In this document: one piece after another, positions 22,681 to 33,900 of the stretch
Numbering within the stretch: the stretch's first letter is position 1
How the letters are laid out: each line of letters begins with the position of its first letter
Assembly (NCBI GenBank): GCA_015680685.1
Contig: MNCI01023459.1
Span: forward strand, 28,295 to 92,294
From: Gnetum montanum
Lineage: Eukaryota > Streptophyta > Gnetopsida > Gnetales > Gnetaceae
DNA length: 64,000 nucleotides
Reading direction: 5' to 3'
Notes under the pieces: model-generated
Seen by the model: only the letters and a program-made list of their open reading frames with translations
Databases searched by the model: none
Told to the model about the DNA's origin: nothing
Position numbers and translations under genes: made by a program

Positions 22681-24070
22681 TTAACAATATTTTTTCATTT
22701 ATATTATTACCTAAATTCTATTGATTTCAAGACATTTAAAACCTTTGCATAAAATTCTTGAACAAAATTTTTTTATTTCACTATATGGTATGACATTGTG
22801 TTTCCCTCAACAATTACATAGTTCAATTTCTTTTGGTATACTTTTTTAACATTTAAATTAGTACCTTGATGAAATTCATGAATCTTCCTAGAAACATTTT
22901 AAGAGGTATTATCATGAAGTACTATTAATTAGAGACCTTAGTCTTCACACTTAATCTTAATGTTGTATTGCAAGGATAGTAAGAATCATGAAAATCACAT
23001 TTTTATAAAAGAACAAGCTAATCCAAAAAGGCTCCAAGGGAGCATTAAATTAAGAAGGATATTTGCATGTATGTAGGGGGAATTTGTAACTAATCATTGA
23101 TTATCATCTAAGAGGTCAACATTATATGAGGAGTTGTTTGAGACTCTTACAAAAAGAAATTCAAACAACAAAACTTTCCATCCCATCACCCTCAACTGAA
23201 AATGAGCAAGGAAGGGCATGTTCATCTAGTAATGTTTTAAAAGGGGACATTGATTAAATCCTTATCTAAATATGAACTTTATTGGTGAAAGCTCCTATAC
23301 TTTATATGTTATATAAACTTACTTATGAGCTCTATTTCTTTGTTGGAACTTTGTATGTTGATGATATATCCTTTTAAGAAAGTAAGGCCCTTATTGCAAA
23401 TATGAATTGAGAAGTACTAAAATAGGTATTCATGATCTCTTTTGGTAAGAAATGAGGTATATATATTTGCTATTTTTTGTTCTCAATCTTATTGTCATAT
23501 ATTAGTTTATTATTTATTTTCTTATCATATGTGTTTGATCATTTTATATAATAAGATATCTTGCTTTATCTTTAAATTTGAATTGGTATGTCTTATCATG
23601 ATATTTCAAAAAGAAGTGAATATTGGATGATTATAAAACTATGAGATTTTTGTTCTTCTAATGACTTATTGACTTAAAGATAGGTTATAAAATGTTCAAT
23701 GCTAAAATTTCGATCTTTGGATCTAAACTAATAGGCTTGTACCTCTTTATTTCTGACCTTCTATATGAATAGATAAGGGGCAACTCTTAATTGGTTTGCC
23801 ATCATCAAACCTATAAAACCATTACCTTTTGATTGATTTTGGATTTTTCTCTTGTATTTTTTTTATCTCTGCTTCACTCCTTTTTAATGACGTTCAAAAA
23901 GGAGGAGAGTTAGTTTGTAGTGATATGGTACAATATTTTTTATGACTATGATGTGACATGAGTATGATGATTATCACTACTAAATCAATGTTATAAAAAA
24001 TATTAAAAATATATGAATAGATGGATTCTAGAGATAACTAACCCATTTTCTTAGGTTTTGAACATCACCA
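22681..24070 (+). other. Element A internal region, right of B
   Basis: AT-rich DNA with no protein domain recognised. A purine run CAAAAAGGAGGAGAG at 23,896-23,910 looks like a second, internal polypurine tract. The exact edge of element B lies somewhere in the first 600 bases. Confidence 0.45.
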
Positions 24071-24081
24071 AAAAGGGGGAT
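24071..24081 (+). promoter_or_regulatory. Element A polypurine tract
   Basis: AAAAAGGGGGA lies just before the 3' LTR; a few bases (TAT) separate it from the LTR start. Element C has AAAAAGGGGAAT in the same place. It is the plus-strand DNA primer for reverse transcription. Confidence 0.8.
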
Positions 24082-24084
24082 ATT

Positions 24085-25286
24085 TTTGACCTTTTGGTAT
24101 GTCAAAATATTAAAGAGAATGAATAATGAAAGATGTTTGTGTGGTTATGTTTGTAAGAAAAGAGCATGGATAAGTACGTAGGCATTTAACTAGAGATAAT
24201 AATGAATTTTTGGACATGAATAAGGACTCAAGGAATGAGAGCTACCAAGAAATGACAAAGTAAAGACAAGTTTCTAACTAGAGATAACAAGGACTTCATT
24301 AGAAAATTAGGAGCAAGGGAAATGAAGAAGACTAGAGCAAAATCAAAGGTTGAAAAGAAGTCAAATCAATGAGAGGAAGCTTTTGGAAGCAAAGTTCAAA
24401 AGATGAGAAGACATCTTGCAAAAGAAAAACACATCTTAGCTGAAGTAAAGAAATCCCAAAGAAGGTGTCTCCAAAAAATAGGAGATGTCTTCTTTCAAGA
24501 GAAGATGTCTCCTTAGGAACATGTCCTTTACAGGAGAGACATCTCCCCAAAATTTAATTTTGTTGTAGTAAGATGTCTCTCCTACTCATTAGATAGTCAT
24601 TACATGAATTTCAAGGTGATTTTAGAAACTTCAAGGATATAAGAAAACTTCATTCCCTTGGGTTTTGAGCAAGTGTTGTGCATGAATTGTCACTATCAAA
24701 GAAATTGTTGTATATTGTATTTGTTTACCTAATTTTTTATATCATTTTCTTGTGTATTGTACTTCATTGTCATATCATCTGGTCTATTGTATTAAAGTGC
24801 TAGTGTACTGTGCATCAAAGTCAAGGATCTATAAATTAGCTACATTCATTCCTTGTGATTTTGTTTCTCTTTTTGTTGCCTTGTTGGGGTTGATGTGCTT
24901 CTTGCAAGAAGGAATCATCATTGAGCTTGTTAGGAACTAGTTGGGTTGAGTGGTTAATGTAATTTTACAACACTCTAGAGTGAAGCTTAATTTGTAAAGA
25001 TTGTGGGATCTTTGAAATCACATTCTAAGCTTGTCAAAACATAGCTAGGTTGAGTGGCTTCACCGCAATGAAACACTCTAGAGAGAACCTTAGAGCTTGT
25101 ATAAGATGTGATGTCCTTAAAACCACATTTCAAGGAAACAAAGTATGGAGGTGTGCAAGTGAACTACCCTTCAAGTGTGGAGTATCCAAGTTGGAAAACC
25201 ATGTAATTTTGGGTGTGATTTTTGTGGTTGTGAATTTTGATTTGAGGAAATTATTCATCTCCTCCTTCTAAGTTCAATGATCCTCA
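24085..25286 (+). repeat. Element A 3' LTR (1,202 bp)
   Basis: Its first bases TTTTGACCTTTTGGTATGTC correspond to TGTTGACCTTTTGGTATATC of element C, so the initial TG has mutated to TT. It ends AATGATCCTCA like the 5' LTR, followed by the duplication ACATT. U3 holds AGACATCT/AGATGTCT repeats at 24,408-24,580. Confidence 0.85.
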
Positions 25287-25291
25287 ACATT

Positions 25292-27440
25292 TCCCAACCA
25301 AAAAATTTCATGATGCTATATAGCATTAACAATCCCACCATCTCATATTTTCCAATGATGACTCCTATCTGCAATGCAATATGGCCATAATGATAATAGT
25401 ACTTCCATTTTTTTTGCTAACAACCATATTTTTTGGTTTCTTGCTAATAATATTCAATATCCTACCAAATTTCAACATAGCAAAATTTAAAATGATGATC
25501 AAAGTTTATCATATTATCATTTCCCATCACTATCATCACCCATTTTTTCCACATCTCCATTTTAGTTAGGTGACATTTTATTTAACATACCTATTTCCTC
25601 CTCTAGATTGTGATCTCCTACATCTAATTCCACCTCGAATGCATCTATATCAACATTAGCTTTCCCTCTCTTGTCTACGTCAACTATAGATATTCCTAGC
25701 TCCAAGAGTCATTCTATAATTCTCACACCATCTTCCCTTCTCAACTTCTACCTGCTTCCTATCATCCATCCTCTAATATGCTGGATTCTAACTTTATTCA
25801 ACATAGGATCCATAGTCAATTTTAGGAAAATTATAACTGCAAGGCCTAGGATGAGTACCTTTTTTTCAATGATCTATTTGTAAATGGCTTTGATGATAAA
25901 TTTTTTACACTACTTACACTAATGGGGGGGACTGATGATGGTTTGATAGAACCATCCATAGTCATCGAATCTGTGCTAGATAAATGATGGATTTATGCCA
26001 TGGAAAAAGAGCTATAACAAATTCACAAAAATAATACTTGAAGCCTTGTTATTCATCCACTTGATAAGCCAATTATTGTATTAAAATGGATCTTTAAAAT
26101 TAAAATAAATCATGATGGTGAAGTAGACAAATTCAAGGCTTGTCTCATCACCAAAGGGTATCTTCAATAATAAGGAAGATACTTTGATGAATGTTTTGCT
26201 CCTATCTCTCAAATGGAATCCATGAGAATCTTTCATGTTATTGTTTCACAAGCTAGTCATGCAATTTATTAATTGGACGTGGCCTCTACATTTCTTAATT
26301 ATTATCTTCATGAAGAAGTTTACATGGAGCAACCATTAGGTTTCATTGACGAAGAAACGAAAAATCATATCTACAAACTTCATAAAGCATTATATGAGCT
26401 TATGTAAGATCCACGTACATGGTATGCATGTATTCATGCATTTTTCATGAAATTAAGCTTCATCAATCTTCAATCCAAAATAATTATATAGAAAAAGGTA
26501 TTTGATGATGATTACATTTTTGTTTATTTATATGTAGATGATTTAATCTATTTTTATCTACAACTGCATTACAAAATAATTTTCTTAATGCCATGAAAAA
26601 TGCATTTGAAATGTCTAATCTAGGAAAGATGTCATATTTTTTGGGCTTTCAAGTTATGCAAAGACTAAAATCAATTTCCATATGCCAAATGAAATTTTCC
26701 CAGTCCTCAATTGAGAAATTTGGCATGATTAATTGTAATCCCTCAAATACACCAATCTCCCTTGGTTCAAAACTTACCAAGGATGATACATCCCCATCTT
26801 TCAATACTTAATTATACTATTCCTTTGTTGGTAGTCTCATGTATCTTTTCAATACTCATGTAGAAATCCAATTTGCATGAATCACATTGGAAAGCTACAA
26901 AGTTGGTTTTGCAATACCTGAAAACTACTATAGATTATGTGATCATATTTCATCAACATAGAAAATTCAAGATATGGGGATACACTAATGCAGACTAGGG
27001 AGATGACCTAGAAGATTTTAAATCAACTTCCATTTTCTATTTTTTCTTTGATCCATCACTCATCTCATGGGGATTAAAGAAGCCAACTACAATTTCCCTA
27101 TTAACAATTGAAGTGGAATACATAGCTACATCTAATCCTACTACTTAGGCCATATGGATCCGCTTCATTTTCACAGACATGGGATATACACTTGAACCTT
27201 TCATTTGTTTATACTATGATATCACAAGTGGTATTACAATGGTGTATAATCTTGTTCATCATGGGCATTCCAAACACATAGATAGCAAGCATCATCATCT
27301 TAGAAGCTTAATCCAACACGAAATGCTTAGCATGGAACATTGTGTAATGAAAGAAAAAATGACAGATATTTATACCATGATTCTAGGCTATGAGAAGTTT
27401 GAATCTTTCCAAGACTTCCTTGAAGTAGAACCTCTTACCA
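25292..27440 (+). pseudogene. pol: Copia reverse transcriptase and RNase H pseudogene
   Basis: After a Gln/Ser/Pro-rich linker (to about 25,980), RT motifs appear: VLKWIFKIK near 26,077, FAPISQMESMR near 26,198, LDVASTFLN near 26,274 and YVDD at 26,531-26,542. RNase H shows ISWGLKKPTTISL near 27,062 and EVEYIATSNP near 27,110. The C-terminal HSKHIDSKHHHLR and a DFLEV end follow near 27,270-27,430. Stops fall where Gln or Trp is expected. It is the continuation of the copia at 5,700-7,387. Confidence 0.8.
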
Positions 27441-28130
27441 TCATGGAATGTTTTGTGGAATATGGACCCCACTATCCACACTCTCCATGCCATCCATGCC
27501 TTGGGATCATCACTCTTCATCATGCTACTACATCTTTCCACACATTTACAACTATCTTGCATGTGCATCCCCCCCTCCCCCAGCTACAACTATTCCTTTA
27601 ACTCGTGTGCTACCATCACCTAGTGTATGACCATTATTCATGCAATCCAGTACAACTCAATGATCCTACTTCTAGATGTAGGTTCTAAGAAGGTCATTCA
27701 ACATGTCCTAGAGCACCTGATAATGTTCCACATCGTCATGGTGGCCACCCACTACCTATCCATCATCCACTACACCAACATCTTTACTATCATCAATGAT
27801 GGCAATTTTACCAAGTAGTGCTCCCACAAACATCCTTAATAGCCTTTACATGTCAAAACTCTACAACACTACCACTCTCCCTTGCATCCTACCTCTGCCA
27901 CAAGGTGACAACAAAAAATTAAAATAAATAAATAAATAAATCCTTATTAAATATGTATTAAATTTAATACCTTTAAGCTTTGCTTCACCTAGTTTTCCAT
28001 GTCTCAACTAATTTTAACTCGATTTTTACCTTATCTTTTCAATGTCATAGCTTCATATTACCCTATTTTACCAAGTCTTACTTTACTTTTACCTTGTAGT
28101 GACCTTGCCCAATGAAGTAGGCCCCTATCA
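27441..28130. other. Junction of copia end and E1 spacer, no gene
   Basis: A Pro/His-rich open stretch (27,448-27,830) follows the copia RNase H but matches nothing known to me. An (AAAT)n microsatellite lies at 27,920-27,943. Neither the copia 3' LTR nor the rest of the E1 protease is present, so a deletion is inferred here. Confidence 0.45.
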
Positions 28131-28256
28131 CAACCCACTAAGGCCTAAAACTAGCGATATCATAGCCCATCAAGGCCTACAATTGGCAACAACATAGCCC
28201 GCCAAGGCCTAAAACTAGCAACACAATGGCCCACCAAGGCCTTAAACTAGCAAAAT
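28131..28256 (+). repeat. E1 spacer array, GGCCTAAAACTAGC units
   Basis: Four units of about 30-33 bp share CCCACYAAGGCCTAAAACTAGC. The same family of units occurs at 42,711-42,953 and once near 62,960, each time upstream of the start of an RT frame. Confidence 0.8.
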
Positions 28257-28640
28257 ATCATCATTTTTTACATCATTTGATCCCATTTGATCACATTCTT
28301 CCATTACTTGACATTTTTTGGACCTTATTTAACTTAAATTAACATCATTTGATGTCATTTGACATTAACATAGTCTTATTTGACCTTGTTTGACACCATT
28401 TCATGGAATTTTAATCATCATTTAGCCTTCATTTAGCCCCATCCTACATCATTTGGCCTTTGTTTCACCTTGTTTGTCTTAATCTACCTCTTGAAACCTC
28501 TATTGACCATGTTTTGATGTTATTTGACACTAATTTAATTTTTTTGACCCACCTTTACTTTATTATTAGAGTATTTTGCACTATTTTTACATTATCTTAC
28601 AATTTCATCACGAGTGCCACTTGATGGGCTTATGTTGTCA
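28257..28640 (+). repeat. E1 spacer, ATCATTTGACC-rich array
   Basis: Degenerate copies of ATCATTTGACCTCATTTGGCC (about 11/22-bp periodicity) run to GAGTGCCACTTGATGGGCTTATG. The same order and end motif (GGTACTACTTAATGTGCTTATG) occurs at 63,010-63,710. Confidence 0.7.
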
Positions 28641-28689
28641 TGTAAGATTGAGCTAGGAGGATCAGCAAGAAAATTCTTCTAGCCTTAAA

Positions 28690-28930
28690 GCCTAAATGGA
28701 TCCCCCCCATGATGTTGTTAGAGCAAGTTGACCTTACATACCCAAGTCTTAAGCCTACAAAATGTTCTACCATACAACCTCAACATCCCAAAGTATCTTG
28801 ATTATCATTGATCTCAAAGCTAGAAACATCATGAAGGGTCCCTTAGACAAAATTCCCATCTAAATCACAATGGTGAGAAGAAAGCACTTGAAACCAAGTT
28901 CCTTAATAAAACTTAAACCTACTCAAGACA
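28690..28930 (+). pseudogene. E1 pol start fragment
   Basis: After the repeat spacer, an IPI...RRKHLKPSSL-like frame aligns at DNA level with 63,930-64,000 and, in protein, with the piece before FAWSYEDM in E3 at 48,870-48,990. Homology stops near 28,930 and no RT core follows, so RT to integrase are deleted in E1. Confidence 0.5.
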
Positions 28931-30010
28931 ACATCAAATCCTTACTATGAAACATTAAATCCATCACATAGCCTTGATTACATCTAATGCTTACATGTTT
29001 TCTTATAGTGTTATTTATCATTTTTTGATAGGTTGCAATGAATGACCAATGATAACAACTCCAATGGTCTATAACAAGCAAGCCTACATGCACTTTCTCT
29101 CTCACTTTCTCTATTTGACATAATAAATGAACTGCAAGTTTTGAAAATTTGATGCACATGGCACAAATCTCTCTATGTTGTAACAATAGTAACCTATGGT
29201 GGCCTATTTTTCTTGTTTTCTCATATAGATCTATGAAATGTATTGTAACAACATGTTTTCTTTGTCTTGTTTTCTTTTTCTCTTGGAGTTGTGATTGCAA
29301 GATGAAGCTTGGGAGCCATTGTGAAGATGCAAATCATTGTGGTAGAAATTCATCATGTGATGTTAATGCATGAGATTTAGTTAGCTTGGCTTGTTCTACC
29401 AAGAGTGCTTATTTGACATCATTTCCATTGCCTCTTCTTGAACCACAATTCCATAGTCCAACTGCAACTTTCCTTATCCTAAAAAACAATCATGACCTAT
29501 GTTTGGAATTCATGCATTGTGTTCACATGACCCATCCTTCATCATGCTTCAGAATCAAGTTTGTTAAATGTAATACATCTCATTCAATAAGAAAACCAAA
29601 CCAAAGTTCAACCTTGGCAACAACTCCCAATGAAGGTTTCATCATACAAAAAAAATGGAGAAGCCAAAAAGTTGGAAAGTCAATGAAGCCCAAAAAGATT
29701 AGACCAGTGACTTCAAAAAAAGAAGAAGGAAGGAGCCTAATGGTTAAATAATCCTTGAAGTGGAGTGTTTATTCCTCAAAAACATTACTAAGTGACCAAC
29801 ACTTCAAAGCACAAAGCATAAGGATTACATTAATCAACAAGTATGTCACTACCATACCATGACCATGATGTTAACATTTGGAATTCATTGTTAATGCCTT
29901 GTTATCACTCCCTTATAACCAAATATAGCCTTTACCATGTTTCACCTCATTGTAACCTTATCTCATCATCACAAGCACTCTTTGCCATGGTTTGATAGCT
30001 ATAGAATCAA
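28931..30010. other. E1 3' internal region, nothing recognised
   Basis: No RT, RNase H or integrase motif is seen in either strand. ORFs of 121-125 codons (29,386-29,751 plus; 28,923-29,300 minus) have no family signature. Leftover 3' internal or untranslated sequence of E1 is the simplest reading. Confidence 0.4.
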
Positions 30011-30024
30011 GTCTGGGGGCAAAA
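30011..30024 (+). promoter_or_regulatory. E1 polypurine tract
   Basis: GTCTGGGGGCAAAA is of the GGGGGCAAA type that precedes the 3' LTR in many plant gypsy elements, and the LTR-like region starts a few bases later. Confidence 0.55.
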
Positions 30025-30027
30025 CAT

Positions 30028-31510
30028 TGGTAATGGATCTGCAATGGTGTTTTATATTCTTTGTCGATGTCTCTCAAGTCAATCCTCAAAACATCAACAA
30101 ATAGGGGCCAATGAACCACCATCAAGAAAATTTATGTTATAACTTGTTGGCATTGTAACCTTCACCATTGAACTTGAGGCTAGATTTTCATTGTAAAACA
30201 TAGGTTTTGTAGTCCATGAGCTATAATCTTACATACTTTAACTTATTGGGGCTAAAAAATGCCTCATAATTTGTTATTGCCTCACTTCCCAAGTGAAAAA
30301 TGTTATGCCATATCTATATTTGGGCTTGGAAAGGCTAAAAATACCTTGGTAACTACCAAATTTAGTGTTTTCATGGGTTTTATGTTGGTCATAACCAACG
30401 CTATGATAGAACCACAAAAACCTAGTGTTGGAATTATTGGGTTTTCATTTTTCTAGCAAGGTTAGCAAGGACGCCACGATGTTAGTGTGGTCCCAATGAG
30501 AATGATTCTTCCTTGTTGATCAACATAACTCTAACGTAGTCCTAGTGAGGATGAGGCTTCCTCGCTGGTCAACATAGCTCTAGCATATTTCCAATGAGGA
30601 TGAGGCTTTCTCACTAGTTAGCATAACTCCAATGTAGTCCTAGTTAAGATGAGGATTTCACAAAGTAAATGAGAATTTTTGTGAATCCAACATAGTTTTC
30701 AAAGTCCATTTACTATTTATAGGACATACCATAGTTTTGATGATCTTGGTGCATCAAACTTATCAAAAATGAAAAACTATGTTGGAATTGATGACTTACC
30801 ATACCTACAAATTACATCAATTTTTAAACAATCATGGAAGAAAATTTGTAGCAACAAATTAAACAATGGAAACTTATTTGAATCAAATTTGAATACCCTA
30901 GAAGTACTTTTTGGCAAACTGATAATTGGCTGAGCATTGGAGACTCTTAGTGCATTGTCGAATAGCAAAAAGTTAAAAATTTACCTAGCATTTGTATAAC
31001 CAATGTGGTAGATCCACATCTAAGAATGAATGAAGAGTTTTGAAAGTTAGAGCTTGGAAGCATCTAGATCATGCATGATGTACAATCAGTTGCATGATGT
31101 AAAATCCTTGTAACTCTTCAGTTGTAACTCCTTGTACATCTAGATCCTTGTCTAGGAGTTTCAGTTGCATGATGCTTCAAGGAGTTTCACTAGACATCAA
31201 GAATCATTGGGGTAACTCCTTGTACATCTAGGAACACACTTGTACATCTTGAAACTCTACTCTTATAAAATTTTTATTCTTTTAATAAAAATCAAGAATT
31301 CATTGGTTTATGTAAGTTTATTCCAAGTTTAAATTCTGTGCTTTTTCTTAGATTAGATATGCATTCTCTGTTAAATTATATTGCACCATTTACACTTCTT
31401 AAGTCACTAGGTGATTGACAAGATTGTCTAGGGTGCCTTGAATCCTCTTTCTTGAAGGTCCTTAGGATTCAAGATTGAACTATTCACATTGAATTTTTAG
31501 TTTTCTAGCA
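30028..31510 (+). repeat. E1 3' LTR (~1.48 kb)
   Basis: The right end (31,318-31,510) pairs with bases 1-191. It ends CTAGCA at 31,510. It has CTCTTATAAAATTTTTATTCTTTTAATAAA-type TATA/polyA-like sequence near 31,258-31,290. The left end is inferred from the polypurine tract only. No clear primer site follows it, as expected for a 3' LTR. Confidence 0.55.
30487..30665 (+). repeat. 49-bp tandem repeat inside E1 LTR
   Basis: Three full 49-bp units (30,487; 30,536; 30,585) and one partial (30,634) follow the pattern GTAGTCCTAGTGAGGATGAG then GCTTCCTCGCTGGTCAACAT and AGCTCTAGC. The spacing is exact. Confidence 0.85.
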
Positions 31511-31599
31511 TTGAATTTTTGTGGTACAATAAGACCCTCATCCTCATGTAGTTGTAGAGCCTTCTCCTTTAGGCATTTTTTATCTACCTCTACTACCAC

Positions 31600-33900
31600 T
31601 ACATGGACTACTAGTTATTTTTGTTTACCTACAAATAAAAATGAAGAAAAAATGTGGAACAACCTAGCATATTTTTCCTAAAACAAAATAATAATATGAC
31701 CACATAACATAAAACATAAATGAAAAATAACTTAAACAAAAATAAAAGTAAAACAAGTAGAATGTACCTAAACCACATGATGCACCTGACCAAGTCTAAT
31801 AATGAGCCTCCTTTTTGAAGGTTGCTTAACAACTAGTGTTGTCTCTTCAATCATAGGCCTCTTTAGCTTTTCTCTAGCTACCCCATTAGCTTTAGCATGT
31901 AACATGTTGACCCTTATATAATTTCCATAAGTAACTTAAGGTTCAACCCCCATGCTATTATGGGAAGGACAATGCATACCACTAAATATCTTAGTGGTAA
32001 TAGATAGTGATTCACCAACATCATCCACTACTGGGTGCTAAACCTACATGGTTGGAATGATGTGTTTCATCCAAGGTTTAGAGAATTGGGATAGATCATG
32101 ACTTACCCATTGTCCAGCCTTCTTCACCACAAGAACATTGTGGACCTCTTTAGATATGCCACAAAAAATGCAAAGTGGATATGGTATATTATCTCAAGGT
32201 TGTCCTAAAGTCTTAGGATCTTCCCTCATAGCCTAAAAATCATGTGGGTAGCCCTATTGAATTGAGCATCCTTAGTGAGGATCTCCTTCATGATCCAAGC
32301 CTATTAATGTCCAAGATCTTCTTCTATGACAACAACTTGGGAAACACTTAGGACTAAAACAATGGATACATCTCCTTCTCCTCTACAACCTGACAATGAT
32401 CTAGAGACAATAAAAAGTGACTATGAAAAGTGTTTAGCGATTCTTCTACTTCCTTTCCATGGTCCAAATCTTTCCTTGGTTTGGTGGCAACCTTCATGTC
32501 TTCACAAGGAATACCAAAGAGGTCACTAAAGGCACATTCATTGACGGCCAAGGTGACACGCACACCGTGAACATGGGTGATGAATTTCTTCACTCCTTTA
32601 TTAAAGGAGTTAATTACATTTACCATATTTGGGATAAAAATGGTTGAGCTAGAAGCCATGAATAAATCAAGAAAACCTTCACTAGCAATCCTCGCTAAAA
32701 TGTCTCTAGGTGCTTGGCTAGCCAACCAATGCTACATTGAATCCACCTCACCAAACTTGAGGATAAATGTCTTTTCAACATATCTTGAAGTAATCATAGC
32801 AATAGTGGATAATGGCACAACTTCTACAACATAATGAAATTAGCCAATGAGCTTTGGCATTGGCACATCCTATAAAATAGAAATATAATAAACACAACAA
32901 ATTAAAATAAAACCTTTATATCCACATCGAAAAAACTACTCAAAAAATTAAGTCCTAGATAACAAAAAAACTATATAACAAGAAAATGTTGACATTGTAT
33001 AAAAAAAATAAAACAAAATAAAAATAAAAATTCTTACTTTACTTGTTGGGTGAAGGCAACATGGGGACCCTAAGGAGTATACATGTTTATGCATCAAAAT
33101 TAGGTATACCCCACCAACCATGACCCATCCCATTAGCCAAGCACCTATATGAGACCTGAGAATAGCATGAGGTATACCTAGCAAAGTCATCCTCTAGTTG
33201 CTCCATCACTATGAGCCTCACTACTTGGGTTTTGGCAAAGATCTCTAGTGTCATTTGGGCCAATGATAAGAGCTAGTCACTCATGATCAATCTTTGGTCT
33301 TCTACCCTATACCTAAAAGCATGCCAATCCAAACAAAAAATTGTTAAACCCAAGTGGCCTAATGAAACCAATAGGTAAACCAAAAAGCTTTAAATTACAC
33401 TTACCCTTCCAAATGGCATACAATGTTGGGAGGGTTTGGAACAAGGTGTGGACATGGTGACCAACCAACAACATATTGTTGCATTGTATTAGATATACTT
33501 AGGCATGTCCCAAATTTTGAACAAGTTACATGTGCCTTTGGTGTACATGCCATCAAATTGATCACCTTCCACATAAGTGTCAAGGTCATCAACTATGAAC
33601 TTAATGATCAAGTTGGTGGAATGAGACAATATGATCTCCACATTGATAGCTATTGTGTTTGATGCCAAGTGTGATCATATCATCATAGTGAAGTTATGTA
33701 GTAGAAAAGGTAGGAACTTCTTGATCCCTTGCCTAAACCAAAGGGAACCATGGTCCAACACCATATTAGCAAACAAGGTGTTAGGTCGTGGTGTGGGGAT
33801 GTAGCACAATAGGCCAACAAGCTCATTCACCACCAAGATGGACTTTAAGAAGGCCCTAAACAATCCAAACATGACCATTAGAACCTTGTATGACCATAAT
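31600..33900 (-). pseudogene. Minus-strand spliced gene of unknown function, copy 1
   Basis: I do not recognise the family. Three exon-like blocks read on the minus strand: about 33,880-33,405 (NELVGLLCYIPT, later CMPFGR), 33,312-33,043 (RLIVMEQLEDDFARY, GMGHGWWGIPN) and 32,870-32,340 (ILKFGEVDSMQHWLASQAP, DLFGIPCEDM, RKDLDHG). Intron 33,313-33,404 has GTAAGTG...TTTTAG. Intron 32,871-33,042 has GTAAAG...TTATAG. Further broken sequence runs to 31,600 with a possible donor GTACATTC near 31,765. Copy 2 at 43,000-46,950 has the same blocks and the same intron position. Stops where Gln is expected make it non-functional here. Confidence 0.6.
33313..33404 (-). other. Predicted GT-AG intron, copy 1
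   Basis: The donor is AAGG|GTAAGTGT and the acceptor CTTTTAG, 92 bp. It falls at the same place in the protein as intron 46,286-46,390 of copy 2. Confidence 0.6.

Larger units (their letters stand above)
7388..25286 (+). mobile_element. Element A: LTR retroelement with gag only
   Basis: Two direct LTRs (7,388-8,611 and 24,085-25,286) are flanked by a perfect 5-bp duplication ACATT at 7,383-7,387 and 25,287-25,291. It has a primer site, a copia-like gag on the plus strand and a polypurine tract, but no recognisable protease, integrase or RT outside the inserted element B. Without B the internal part is about 3.5-4 kb. Element C at 55,815-62,470 is a second member. LTR identity is about 85% in the stretches compared by hand. 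Confidence 0.85.
4328..27440 (+). mobile_element. Ty1/copia element, split by element A, 3' LTR lost
   Basis: 5' LTR, primer site, gag, protease and integrase lie at 4,328-7,387. RT and RNase H lie at 25,292-27,440. The two parts flank element A, whose 5-bp duplication lies at the break, so one copia was cut in two. No second copy of the 334-bp LTR was found after 27,440, so the right end was probably deleted together with the rest of the E1 protease. Both halves show the same style of in-frame TAG and TAA stops. Confidence 0.75.
1..31510 (+). mobile_element. E1: old nested Ty3/gypsy element, Tat/Ogre-like
   Basis: The order read on the plus strand is LTR end, leader, gag, aspartic protease, (copia, A and B insertions), tandem-repeat spacer, start of the RT frame, polypurine tract, LTR. 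The last 190 bases of the two LTRs agree at roughly four of five positions by hand alignment. Lineage is inferred from the protease signature DDGATTN-type (here decayed), the gag fold shared with E3, and the repeat spacer between protease and RT, a position where Ogre elements carry an intron. RT core, RNase H and integrase are missing, so the element is dead. Its 5' LTR start lies outside the window, so no target duplication can be checked. Confidence 0.6.

Noticed and set aside
29386-29751. 121-codon plus ORF as a gene
   Set aside because: No family motif; it lies in E1 internal debris.
30487-30665. CRISPR-like direct repeats (also 48,257-48,368)
   Set aside because: Units are contiguous without unique spacers, and the DNA is a plant nuclear sequence.
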